Shown piece after piece: positions 52,624 to 60,381 of a stretch of 64,000 bases of DNA. Source of the stretch: JBBRBB01 sp038206235 (GTDB lineage: Bacteria > Bacteroidota > Bacteroidia > Chitinophagales > Chitinophagaceae); contig JBBRBB010000017.1 of assembly GCA_038206235.1 (NCBI GenBank), positions 29,298-93,297 of the forward strand, written 5' to 3'. Under the pieces are notes generated by a model. The model searched no databases, was not told the origin of the DNA, and was given only the letters and a program-made list of their open reading frames with translations. The position numbers were made by a program, and so were the translations under genes. Numbering within the stretch: position 1 is the first letter of the stretch; each line of letters starts with the position of its first letter.

Positions 52624-53013
52624 ATGAAAACAAAATTCATGACTGCAATTTTATTTGCAGCAAGCCTGCTCTTTAATGCATGTAACTGTAATCAAAAGAC
52701 TGAAAAAAAAGAAACTGCATCAACACTCCATGAAATTTTACCCGGTAAATGGTCTATTGCAATTGTTGGTGACAGCGACGAATTAGAATTGGCTTTAACG
52801 CCCTACCATGTTGAGCTTGGAACAGATAGCCTTTGCTATTTTAAAAGGGTTGATACGGCAAAGTATTATCTTGATGCAGCAAAGCAAACTGTATTTGTAT
52901 TGTCGTCAGGAGATTCTTCCTACACTCCTTATGCAATAAAAACTTTTACTGACAGCACACTGGATGTAATGGATGCAGATAGCAGTCGCTATGTTTTAAA
53001 AAGAGAATTATAA
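52624..53013 (+). CDS. Hypothetical lipoprotein
   Basis: 129 residues with a lipoprotein signal (LLFNAC, Cys20). A charged linker (NQKTEKKETAS) precedes a predicted beta-rich fold (LPGKWSIAIVGDS, YHVELGTDSLCYF, YAIKTFTDSTLDVMD) with lipocalin-like strand spacing. This resembles small Bacteroidetes lipocalin-type lipoproteins, but I assign no function. Convergent with GH92, with 87 bp between the stops. Confidence 0.75.
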   Translation: MKTKFMTAILFAASLLFNACNCNQKTEKKETASTLHEILPGKWSIAIVGDSDELELALTPYHVELGTDSLCYFKRVDTAKYYLDAAKQTVFVLSSGDSSYTPYAIKTFTDSTLDVMDADSSRYVLKREL

Positions 53014-53100
53014 TTTTAGTTGCTTTCACGCTTGCTTGCCGTATGTAATTTTTAATTCTGTTTATATTTTTCGGTAATAAAAATATTTTCTTCTCAGCCT

Positions 53101-55824
53101 TTACATCGGCGGCAAACTTTCAACTCCCCAATTTTTATTTGGCTCAGGTCCTAACCATAATTCCAGTGTTCCCCCTCTTGAAAATTCTTCATGTGTAAAC
53201 CAGAATGTATTCAGGGGTTTACCATTCAGTTGCGCTTTTTGTATGTAACAATTTTCTTTTGAGTTGTTATATGTTTTAATCACAAATTGTTTTCCCGGAT
53301 AATAATGTGAATCAAGCTTGATAGTAATTTCATCAAAGATTGGAGAAGTAATATCATACACAGGATTTATAGATTCATTGCCCTGCAGATTAAATAAACC
53401 AATTGTCATCAGTGCACTTACGCCGCCCATTTGTCCCTCATCTTCATCATGACCTCCGTAACCTTCATCAGGTGTAATTCCACTGTATGCCTGTTGCTGT
53501 ACTTTACGCACCCAATACTGCGTAAGCCAGGGCTGCATTGCATAATTAAATACATGCGCATCAGAACAGCCGGGCTGATTTGCATAGCTGATATATCCGC
53601 CGCTGTAATCAAAAACAAAATCACTGGACGCAGCTTTTTCAAATGCATGATTTAACATGCTGCACAAGGTATCGTTGCCGCCCATCAACTTTGCAAGAGC
53701 AGGAATATCATGCGATACACCCCATGTTCCCTGCCATGCATTGGCTTCAACCCATCCATCGCCGCTCAATGGGTCGCTGTGCATAAAATTTCCATTTTTA
53801 TCTTTTGGAAATAATAGTTTTTGTTCAGGATTAAAACAATGCTTCCATCCTTCGGACCTCTTAATAAAAAAATCATAGTCTTTTGTTCTGCCTAATTTCT
53901 TTGCCATTTGTGCAGCCCCCCAATCCTGGAATGTTGCTTCTATTGTAATGCCCGCATTGTTTGGCCACCATCCATTTTGGGTATAAAATTTTATGTTCTC
54001 TCCTTTCTCATCAGGCATACCAAGCATACCGCCTGGTAATTGATTTTGTTTGATAATATCAAACGCATGATTCTTATCAACTTTAGTCAAAAGACCTTTT
54101 TCGAAAGTGCCTGCAATAAGATTGGTTGCCGGGCAGCCCGTCATGATATAAGAATAGCCGCCGCCGCACGGACCACGCGGAAGCAAGTATCCATTATCAG
54201 CATATTGAACAAGTGAAGCAGAAATATCATCAAGTATTTCAGGCCATGCAAGTCCCCATAAAATATTCAGGTTCCATTGTGTAAGCCATAGCGCATCTGA
54301 GTTGTACATGTTGTAACGAACCTTTCCGTTTGAATCTTTCGGCAGTGTTTTTATTTTAAAGATTGCGTCAGTGAAAGTGCCCTCATGCTTGCCTGTTGTT
54401 CGGTCAGGGTAGTCGCCTGATACATCATTCATTTTTTTACGCCCTGAAACCACATGCCAGATGTCAGTATAAAATTTTATTTTTTGTGCAGTGGTTCCGC
54501 CCTTCACATCAATCTTTCCAAGCCATTCATTCCATATTTTTTGCGTTTCATTTTTTACTTCATCAAAATTCCATGTAGTGCATTCTGCCTGTAAATTTTT
54601 TCTTGCGTTTTCAATCGTTGTGTAAGAAATCGAAATCTTCATTTGTATTTGTTCGCCGGCTTTTACATTGTACATGGCAGAAACACCGGCGCTATCATCT
54701 TGTAAAGAAGATATGTTTGCGAGATGTTGATTTCCTTTCCATCCATTCAAAGAAAGAAATGGTTTATCAAATTGAATAACAAAGAAAATTTTTACATCTC
54801 TTGGTCCCCCCCAATATCTTTTTATGGAACTGAACGAACCTTCAAACTCTGTGTTACTGATTTTTTTTACTTTAGCATTTGCCATAGTGCTGTTGCCAAC
54901 ATAACCACCAAGATTGATTAGAATTTGTGCAGGCATATCTTGTGTGTAAGTGAATCTGTAAAAGCTTACCCGCTCTGTTGCGGTATTCTCAACATAAGTT
55001 TTATAATTCTGAAGATATACACGCTGATAACCCGGTTGTACAATCTCATCATCATGACTAAATTTGGATTTCCATGCCTGCTGCCCTCCTGATGGATTTA
55101 TATCAGTTGTTGCGGGCATCACTTCAATCCCTGAAATCATCCATGTATGGATTTGCTCAAAGCCGAGTATTTCATTTTCGTTGTAATTGTATCCGCCGCC
55201 GTTTTGATTTTTATTTCTTGTAAGCGGCGCTGCGCTTATCATTCCAAATGGTCTGCTTCCTGTTACGAAGAAAAAATATCTGCCGCGATTCGTTTCAATA
55301 TAAGGGTCAACCCATGAAACATAATCTTTCGATTCACTAAAAGATGGGTACACTTCTATTTCTGAAAAGCCAAGGTCTCTGCCTTTGCCATCCGTGGTTT
55401 CAAAGCGAACCCATACGACTTTTTTTTCATCAAACTTTATTGCCTTGCCTGTGCCATCATTCGGAATTTCATCAACCATGATTTGGCTGCCATCACTGAA
55501 AATAAGCTTACCGCCTGCAATATGGTCGTGCATGTTGGAGCGGTCAAACAAAACTATTTTGGTTATAACTTGTAGTTGTTTCCAGTTTAATTGAATCCAT
55601 GGAAAACGAACATAGCCCCAGTCTGTTGTATCGCCTTCACATGCCCATTCGCCCTTTCCATCAATACCGATGATTCCGTCAATAACATTTTCTGCTTTGA
55701 AGTTCTTATTGAGAATGGTGGATGCAGTAACCGTTGCCTGCGGTGCAATGTTGTAAGGACCTGCGCTTGCGGCAACCGATATAAGTAATCCAAGGACTGA
55801 TGAAATAACATTTTTAAAATTCAT
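53101..55824 (-). CDS. GH92 family alpha-mannosidase with N-terminal F5/8C-like domain
   Basis: 907 residues with a signal peptide (ends ASAGPYN). A discoidin-like beta-sandwich follows (about 25-165; RFETTDGKGRDLGFSEIEV). The GH92 catalytic part contains VDPYIETNRGRYFFFVTGSR, PFGMISAAPLTRNKNQNGGG, GFEQIHTWMISGIEVMP and the C-terminal HDEDEGQMGGVSALMTIG. GH92 enzymes are Ca-dependent exo-alpha-mannosidases that cut host or yeast N-glycans. The acidic motif near the end is more divergent than in model GH92 enzymes (usually DxGQMSAW), so linkage preference is uncertain. It ends a minus-strand gene row with DUF5005 and cupin isomerase genes. Confidence 0.9.
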   Translation of the reverse strand: MNFKNVISSVLGLLISVAASAGPYNIAPQATVTASTILNKNFKAENVIDGIIGIDGKGEWACEGDTTDWGYVRFPWIQLNWKQLQVITKIVLFDRSNMHDHIAGGKLIFSDGSQIMVDEIPNDGTGKAIKFDEKKVVWVRFETTDGKGRDLGFSEIEVYPSFSESKDYVSWVDPYIETNRGRYFFFVTGSRPFGMISAAPLTRNKNQNGGGYNYNENEILGFEQIHTWMISGIEVMPATTDINPSGGQQAWKSKFSHDDEIVQPGYQRVYLQNYKTYVENTATERVSFYRFTYTQDMPAQILINLGGYVGNSTMANAKVKKISNTEFEGSFSSIKRYWGGPRDVKIFFVIQFDKPFLSLNGWKGNQHLANISSLQDDSAGVSAMYNVKAGEQIQMKISISYTTIENARKNLQAECTTWNFDEVKNETQKIWNEWLGKIDVKGGTTAQKIKFYTDIWHVVSGRKKMNDVSGDYPDRTTGKHEGTFTDAIFKIKTLPKDSNGKVRYNMYNSDALWLTQWNLNILWGLAWPEILDDISASLVQYADNGYLLPRGPCGGGYSYIMTGCPATNLIAGTFEKGLLTKVDKNHAFDIIKQNQLPGGMLGMPDEKGENIKFYTQNGWWPNNAGITIEATFQDWGAAQMAKKLGRTKDYDFFIKRSEGWKHCFNPEQKLLFPKDKNGNFMHSDPLSGDGWVEANAWQGTWGVSHDIPALAKLMGGNDTLCSMLNHAFEKAASSDFVFDYSGGYISYANQPGCSDAHVFNYAMQPWLTQYWVRKVQQQAYSGITPDEGYGGHDEDEGQMGGVSALMTIGLFNLQGNESINPVYDITSPIFDEITIKLDSHYYPGKQFVIKTYNNSKENCYIQKAQLNGKPLNTFWFTHEEFSRGGTLELWLGPEPNKNWGVESLPPM

Positions 55825-55924
55825 ACGGTTTATTAATTCTTGTGAGAGTTAGATTTGAATTGTATAAATGTAAGGAAGAAAAATTTGGATGATTAATTTA
55901 ATAGATTTGAATATATGTTAATTA

Positions 55925-56047
55925 TCAATATTGCTTTATTATTTCACCAGAGCGTAAAACTTGTATCACATCTTCGGGTTCAATGCTTCTTTCGAACATT
56001 CGCTGAAATGAATGTTCTCCAATTCTTTTTTTTACAATCAAGTGCAT
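55925..56047 (-). pseudogene. Truncated DUF4258 protein (N-terminal 40 residues)
   Basis: ATG at 56047 and TGA at 55925 frame a 40-residue peptide: MHLIVKKRIGEHSFQRMFER, then SIEPEDVIQVLRSGEIIKQY. The pattern H-x-x-x-R-M-x-E-R-x-I-x-x-x-D-V matches the start of DUF4258 (a toxin-like, RelE-like-fold family often in toxin-antitoxin pairs). Full proteins have 80-100 residues, with a second half after the EY(P) motif that is missing. A second stop (TAA) follows directly. A zinc-ribbon/HTH antitoxin partner is not visible. Confidence 0.65.
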
Positions 56048-56066
56048 TGTCGTGAGTAAAAATTTA

Positions 56067-56100
56067 AAAAGGTTGTTTCAAAAAAATGAAGCAACCTTTT
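56067..56100 (-). terminator. Terminator region between DUF5005 and GH92 genes
   Basis: AAAGGTTGtTTCA and TGAaGCAACCTTT form a 13-bp stem with one mismatch, around a 6-nt loop (AAAAAA). On the minus strand the stem is followed by TTAAATTTTT, so it can end transcripts from DUF5005. It works on either strand. Confidence 0.8.
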
Positions 56101-56131
56101 CAATCAACTACAAACTGTAAACTGTTTCACA

Positions 56132-57253
56132 TCACTGCCAGTTGCTTACCCAAATAAAATAAGGACGATATATGTCTGCATTTTTAAACAGATCTGTGCC
56201 ATCTAAACTATTGGTGCAATACCCTACAAGTAACTGGCCGTTTTGTGTGAATTCGGTATGAACAGTAGCATTATATGTAATGATATTTTTTCCATCTGCC
56301 TGTGGTGTGGTATACACTTTTCTCTTGCGTGTAAAAGGACCCACAGGGCTTGCCGCATCCCACAGATAAATGGTGGGGCTCAAGAAAATTCCTTCCTGCG
56401 AAAGCAAATAATATTTATTCTGATATTTGAAAACAGAATACTGCTCAGAAACTCCGCTTTGCAATCTTGCACTCTTTGCAGAATCAGTACTCCAGCCGGA
56501 GCCCGTATAAAATTCTATATTTTTAAGCGGATTTATTTTTGACGTGCGGCATACATGCATATATTTTGTGTAAGGAAGCTTATCAGTAGATTCGGCGCCG
56601 TAGATGTACACATAATCGCCCTCTTCGTAAGTGCCGGAGGACCAGTCAATTTTTGGGTTCTTACTAATGACAATTGTTTTTTCAAGCGTGCAATCGGGAA
56701 GGGTTAAGATGCCAACTGCATTGCCAACATTTTCAAAACCGAACAAGCCGCCTTCACCGGTTGTTTTTATAATTACGAGCATTACATAAATGTGCTTTTC
56801 ATCCTTGCTAATGAAAGCGCAGTTGGGCCAAAGCTGAATGGGTTCTTCTGCTTCAAAAAAGGGTTTCGGATTTTGTACGGTACCATTATATAAAGTATTA
56901 AAAAGTCCCTGAGGATTTGTAAGCACAATAACGCTGTGTATGAATGGACCAATTGGGCGATGACGATTGGGATAAACAGTATCAACAAATGAATCACCAA
57001 AGAGCCAGAAGCTTCTGCAATCTGGTAACAGATGAGAATAAGCAACATCGCCGCCAGTCCACTCACCTTTGTTGTAACGGGTAAAGAGACTATCAAAATA
57101 AGTTGCGGGAACTGCTGTGATGCTGCTTGCTGTTGACTTTGCACTGATGCGTGGATCATTTGCTTTTTGAGCCGCAGCGTTATTGCTTATTTGTTTTTTG
57201 CAGGATAAAAGGATTAAGCATGAAATGCAGAAGAGGCGTGAAAGTTTTATCAT
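56132..57253 (-). CDS. DUF5005/DUF4185-like five-bladed propeller lipoprotein
   Basis: 373 residues with a lipoprotein signal (LILLSCKKQ, Cys18) and a Ser/Ala-rich linker. The domain starts with FTRYNKGEWTGGDVAYSHLLPDC, then FWLFGDSFVDTVYPNRHR, followed by repeated beta-rich motifs (YIYGAESTDKLPYTKYMHVC). The GDSF and WTGGD motifs match the DUF5005/DUF4185 beta-propeller group, which resembles GH43-type folds and may bind or cleave glycans. Its place between GH92 and the sugar-phosphate isomerases supports a glycan role. No catalytic residues can be assigned with confidence. Confidence 0.68.
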   Translation of the reverse strand: MIKLSRLFCISCLILLSCKKQISNNAAAQKANDPRISAKSTASSITAVPATYFDSLFTRYNKGEWTGGDVAYSHLLPDCRSFWLFGDSFVDTVYPNRHRPIGPFIHSVIVLTNPQGLFNTLYNGTVQNPKPFFEAEEPIQLWPNCAFISKDEKHIYVMLVIIKTTGEGGLFGFENVGNAVGILTLPDCTLEKTIVISKNPKIDWSSGTYEEGDYVYIYGAESTDKLPYTKYMHVCRTSKINPLKNIEFYTGSGWSTDSAKSARLQSGVSEQYSVFKYQNKYYLLSQEGIFLSPTIYLWDAASPVGPFTRKRKVYTTPQADGKNIITYNATVHTEFTQNGQLLVGYCTNSLDGTDLFKNADIYRPYFIWVSNWQ

Positions 57254-57319
57254 AAGTAATAATTTATTATTTGTTTTTGAATACCAGTTATTGCAAACAT
57301 TTGTTGCTTCTGTACTTCG

Positions 57320-57772
57320 TCAATCAGAAGTAATCCTTGAATTTTTCCTTCTTGTTTCTCTTATTTTTTCTCCTCCGATAAAACCATTTGCCATTAGCCT
57401 TCCTAAATCGCTGTCATTAGCAATTTCTGTTCTTGCGCAAACACCAAGTTTTAATATCCACTGAAATTCGGCTGGCAAGTAATACCATCTGTAATTATTA
57501 CAAGTTCTGCACGCTGGCAAAAAATTGTCTGTTATACTTGTTCCTCCGCTGGAAAAAGATTTTACATGGTCTGCCTCAAATTTATCAACTAAAACTTCTT
57601 GTCCACATACATGACATTTACCTCCTGTTTTCGTATGTATTATTTTTCTTTCTTCTTTTGTTAAGCGATACTGTCTTTTAGCTTTAAGCTTTCCACTTTT
57701 TCTTAATGCAGCGATTCCTTTTAATTCTTGTTGAAAAGTGGTTGGAGTATCAATGTATGGTAATTCGTTCAT
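57320..57772 (-). CDS. HNH endonuclease domain protein
   Basis: 150 residues from the ATG at 57772 (MNELPYID); a TTG at 57808 overlaps the preceding stop (TTGA) and would give 162 residues. The HNH core is clear: CHVCGQEVLVDKFEADHVKS, FSSGGTSITDNFLPACRTCN. Two CxxC pairs could bind zinc and the ADH motif is the catalytic histidine region. It is not next to a restriction or phage module. It sits inside a sugar-metabolism gene row, where a housekeeping or selfish role is equally possible. Confidence 0.82.
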   Translation of the reverse strand: MNELPYIDTPTTFQQELKGIAALRKSGKLKAKRQYRLTKEERKIIHTKTGGKCHVCGQEVLVDKFEADHVKSFSSGGTSITDNFLPACRTCNNYRWYYLPAEFQWILKLGVCARTEIANDSDLGRLMANGFIGGEKIRETRRKNSRITSD

Positions 57773-57804
57773 GTATAATGATTCAGTAAACGTTGGTAAT
57801 GCAA

Positions 57805-58581
57805 TCAAGGCATAAAGTTACTCCATAAATCTTTTTTTAATTCAGGATTTGAAACGAACTGAAATCTTTCATTGTCATTTTCAAACTGCGTATAAATGAG
57901 AACTCCTTTTTCTATTCCGAATAATTCATAGTAATCGTTTGGTTCTTTTTCAATCAGCGTGGATGTTTTATAATTAAAATTTGCCTTCCAATAAATTTTA
58001 TTGTTAGAGTCTAACAAAGCATACCATGCAAGCCCATGATGCTCTCTAATCTTATCATATAAAAAACCATATTCCCTGTCGCACCATGCGCCAAATGTTA
58101 GTGGTGTTGCAGCATCAGCACTGATTGTTGCATGTGCCCAATATGGCGGAACAATTACAACATCGCCAACATTTGCATACACAGCAAAACATTTTCCCGG
58201 GTAATCATCTCCATACTCCTGCATATAAATGATTGCGCTGCCACTCCAAATTTCATACACTTCGGGCGGTGACCAGCCGCTGTGTCGTGATACTTTGTGT
58301 ACATGTCCCTGGCTTCTCACAGGCTCATCACCTAAACGTCCGGCGGCATAGGTAACAACTCCGTATAAAAGCATTTTTTCTTCTAAGATTTTTTTATGTT
58401 CGTGTTTGCCAACATCCATTGCAATTGCATATACAGTTTGTGGTCCGGTACAATTGGGATTGAGTAAACTTTGTCTTATATCATCTAACTTTCTTTTTTC
58501 AACGGGTGGACCAAAGCATTTGTTGCCATAGGTAAACCCTAAAGGATTGGTTGTTGGTTGTATGTCTAATCCAAAGTTCAT
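57805..58581 (-). CDS. Cupin-type glucose-6-phosphate isomerase
   Basis: 258 residues. The cupin PGI signature (PF06560) is clear: SQGHVHKVSRHSGWSPPEVY, EIWSGSAIIYMQE, and VIVPPYWAHATI. The His residues in GHVHK and PYWAH and the Glu in PEVYE bind the metal. This enzyme class, best known in archaea, interconverts glucose-6-P and fructose-6-P. A second, shorter paralogue lies upstream (58647-59234). The stop overlaps the start region of the HNH gene. Confidence 0.85.
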   Translation of the reverse strand: MNFGLDIQPTTNPLGFTYGNKCFGPPVEKRKLDDIRQSLLNPNCTGPQTVYAIAMDVGKHEHKKILEEKMLLYGVVTYAAGRLGDEPVRSQGHVHKVSRHSGWSPPEVYEIWSGSAIIYMQEYGDDYPGKCFAVYANVGDVVIVPPYWAHATISADAATPLTFGAWCDREYGFLYDKIREHHGLAWYALLDSNNKIYWKANFNYKTSTLIEKEPNDYYELFGIEKGVLIYTQFENDNERFQFVSNPELKKDLWSNFMP

Positions 58582-58594
58582 TTGTGTATATCAT

Positions 58595-58644
58595 CATGGT
58601 CAGACCCGGGACAGCCTGTTCCGCAAGGCGGAAGTCAGACCATG
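58595..58644. repeat. Compound palindrome between the two cupin genes
   Basis: An outer pair CATGGTCAGAC / GTCAGACCATG (one mismatch) encloses an inner perfect hairpin TTCCGC aag GCGGAA (58619-58633). It fills most of the 65-bp gap between the cupin genes. Confidence 0.75.
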
Positions 58645-58646
58645 TA

Positions 58647-59234
58647 TTAAGATTTTACTAATGTTGGTTTGCCATCTTTATTTAATAACCGGCATGAAAA
58701 TCCATGCTGAATAATTTCTTCATAATCATATCCGGCATCTGCTGGCCAGCAAGCATTAAACACTAATTCATCACTACCAATGTTGGCAACTCTGTGAGCA
58801 GTGTGTGCAGGTATGTAATGTAAACTTCCCCCCTGCATATATTCTGCACGGCAGTTTCTTTTTTTATCCATTAAAATTAAAACGCCATTACCCTTTATTC
58901 CCCAATAATATTCTGCACAGTTAGATTGTTTATGAAAATGTCCCTGCGTCATGAAATATTCATCGCCTACCATGCCTGCATTTAAAAATGTTGTTCCGAA
59001 AAATAAGCCGCCCTCTGTGTCTGCTTCAACAGGAAAATGTGACTGCACACGATAAACAATTTCCTGTTGATTAATTTTTTGTCTTGCAACTTCATCCTGA
59101 AAAATATTTTTGAGGTGCCCAATTGTTTTTTGCGATTCAATAATTTTTTCTCCCTGCAAAATGCCTTCGACAATTATTATATTGTTGGCAGCTTGATTAA
59201 TAACAAGAGTATTTGATTGCATCACATCAAACAT
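58647..59234 (-). CDS. Second cupin-type glucose-6-phosphate isomerase-like protein
   Basis: 195 residues (start ATG at 59234; a second ATG at 59222 is possible). Cupin PGI marks are present: PVEADTEGGLFFGTTFLNAG, FMTQGHFHKQSNCAEYYWGI and YIPAHTAHRVANIGSDELVF. The order FTxGHFHK, E and H metal ligands matches the short archaeal-type PGI. It is the first gene of the minus-strand row and is divergent from the ROK kinase gene (202 bp between starts). Whether one of the two cupins has another substrate, such as mannose-6-P, is open. Confidence 0.85.
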   Translation of the reverse strand: MFDVMQSNTLVINQAANNIIIVEGILQGEKIIESQKTIGHLKNIFQDEVARQKINQQEIVYRVQSHFPVEADTEGGLFFGTTFLNAGMVGDEYFMTQGHFHKQSNCAEYYWGIKGNGVLILMDKKRNCRAEYMQGGSLHYIPAHTAHRVANIGSDELVFNACWPADAGYDYEEIIQHGFSCRLLNKDGKPTLVKS

Positions 59235-59362
59235 TTATAAAGATTTTTTTATGTGGACGTAATTGAATTAAAGATAGCAAAGACAACTTGCAAAATTGTA
59301 AAGCAAATTGATGTTTTTATTCTGATAATATAAGCTACTTTTATTTTTTAAGCCATCAATCA

Positions 59363-59422
59363 AAACCTAACAGGTTTATGACTGCTGTACAATCAGTTCG
59401 CCTGAAAAAACCTGTTAAGTTT
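59363..59422. repeat. Split CTAACAGGTTT-type palindrome upstream of the ROK gene
   Basis: AAAACCTAACAGGTTT (59363-59378) and AACCTGTTAAGTTT (59408-59421) form long arms around a 30-nt spacer. The same arm sequence occurs at 63684-63716 and 63734-63763. Confidence 0.65.
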
Positions 59423-59436
59423 AATAATAATCAACT

Positions 59437-60381
59437 ATGCCGGTAATTGCAATTGATTTTGGAGGAACAAATATTAAGCTTGGACTCATTGCTGAAGGCG
59501 GCGAAGTGCTTGTAACCTCAAAACTAAAAGCAGTTGCCGATAAAAGCATTCAGCATGGGCTTGATAGTGTGAGTGAACATATTTTAGAATTATTCGCACA
59601 GCATAATATATCCACAAACAGTTTAACAGGCATTGGCATCATGGTGCCTTCAATTGTTGATACAACTAACAATAAGGTTTTGTCGAAGTATGTAAAATAT
59701 ACCGATGCGCATGAATTTGATTTTAATTCGTGGGCAAAAAAAATATGGAATCTGCCTGTTGTTGTAGCAAATGATGCAAAGGCTGCTCTTATTGGTGAAT
59801 GGCAGTATGGCGCAGGAAAAGATTGTGATGATTTGGTAATGATAACTCTGGGAACCGGCGTAGGAACTGCTGTTTTGAGTGAAGGCAAATTGTTTAAGGG
59901 CAAACATTATCTTGGTGGAAATATGGGCGGGCATATATCCATCAATATGCACGGCAATCCCTGTAACTGTGGTTTTTTTGGCTGCCTTGAAACAGAAGCT
60001 TCTACATGGGCATTGCCTGATTTAATTAAGCAACACAAAAATTTTGAAAGCAGTTCTTTATCAAAAATTAATAATCCTGAATTTATTCATCTCTTTGAAG
60101 AGGCAGATAAAGGCGATGCGCTTGCCAAAAATATGGTACAGCATTGCCTTAAAGCGTGGGGCGTTTGCGCAGTGAATATGGTTCATGCGTATGATCCTGC
60201 ACGCATTATTATCAGCGGCGGTATTATGAAAAGACAACAACAAATAATTCCTTACATACAAAGTATGATTGATAACTATGCATGGCTTCCTGCCGGCAGC
60301 GTTCAGGTTGTAGCAGCCGGGCAAACAGATTATGCGGGATTATTAGGAATGGAATATCTTGTTCATAGCTTAAAGAAATAA
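59437..60381 (+). CDS. ROK family sugar kinase (glucokinase-like)
   Basis: 314 residues. The ATP-binding start VIAIDFGGTNIKLGLI, the catalytic Asp region (VVANDAKAALIGEWQYGAGK), the phosphate loop (TLGTGVGTAVLSEGKL) and the ROK zinc motif (CNCGFFGCLE, with upstream HISIN) are complete, which argues for an active kinase and not a repressor (there is no HTH). Genomic placement ahead of phosphomannose isomerase and a sugar porter suggests glucose or mannose as substrate. The next gene begins at the very next base after the stop. Confidence 0.93.
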   Translation: MPVIAIDFGGTNIKLGLIAEGGEVLVTSKLKAVADKSIQHGLDSVSEHILELFAQHNISTNSLTGIGIMVPSIVDTTNNKVLSKYVKYTDAHEFDFNSWAKKIWNLPVVVANDAKAALIGEWQYGAGKDCDDLVMITLGTGVGTAVLSEGKLFKGKHYLGGNMGGHISINMHGNPCNCGFFGCLETEASTWALPDLIKQHKNFESSSLSKINNPEFIHLFEEADKGDALAKNMVQHCLKAWGVCAVNMVHAYDPARIIISGGIMKRQQQIIPYIQSMIDNYAWLPAGSVQVVAAGQTDYAGLLGMEYLVHSLKK

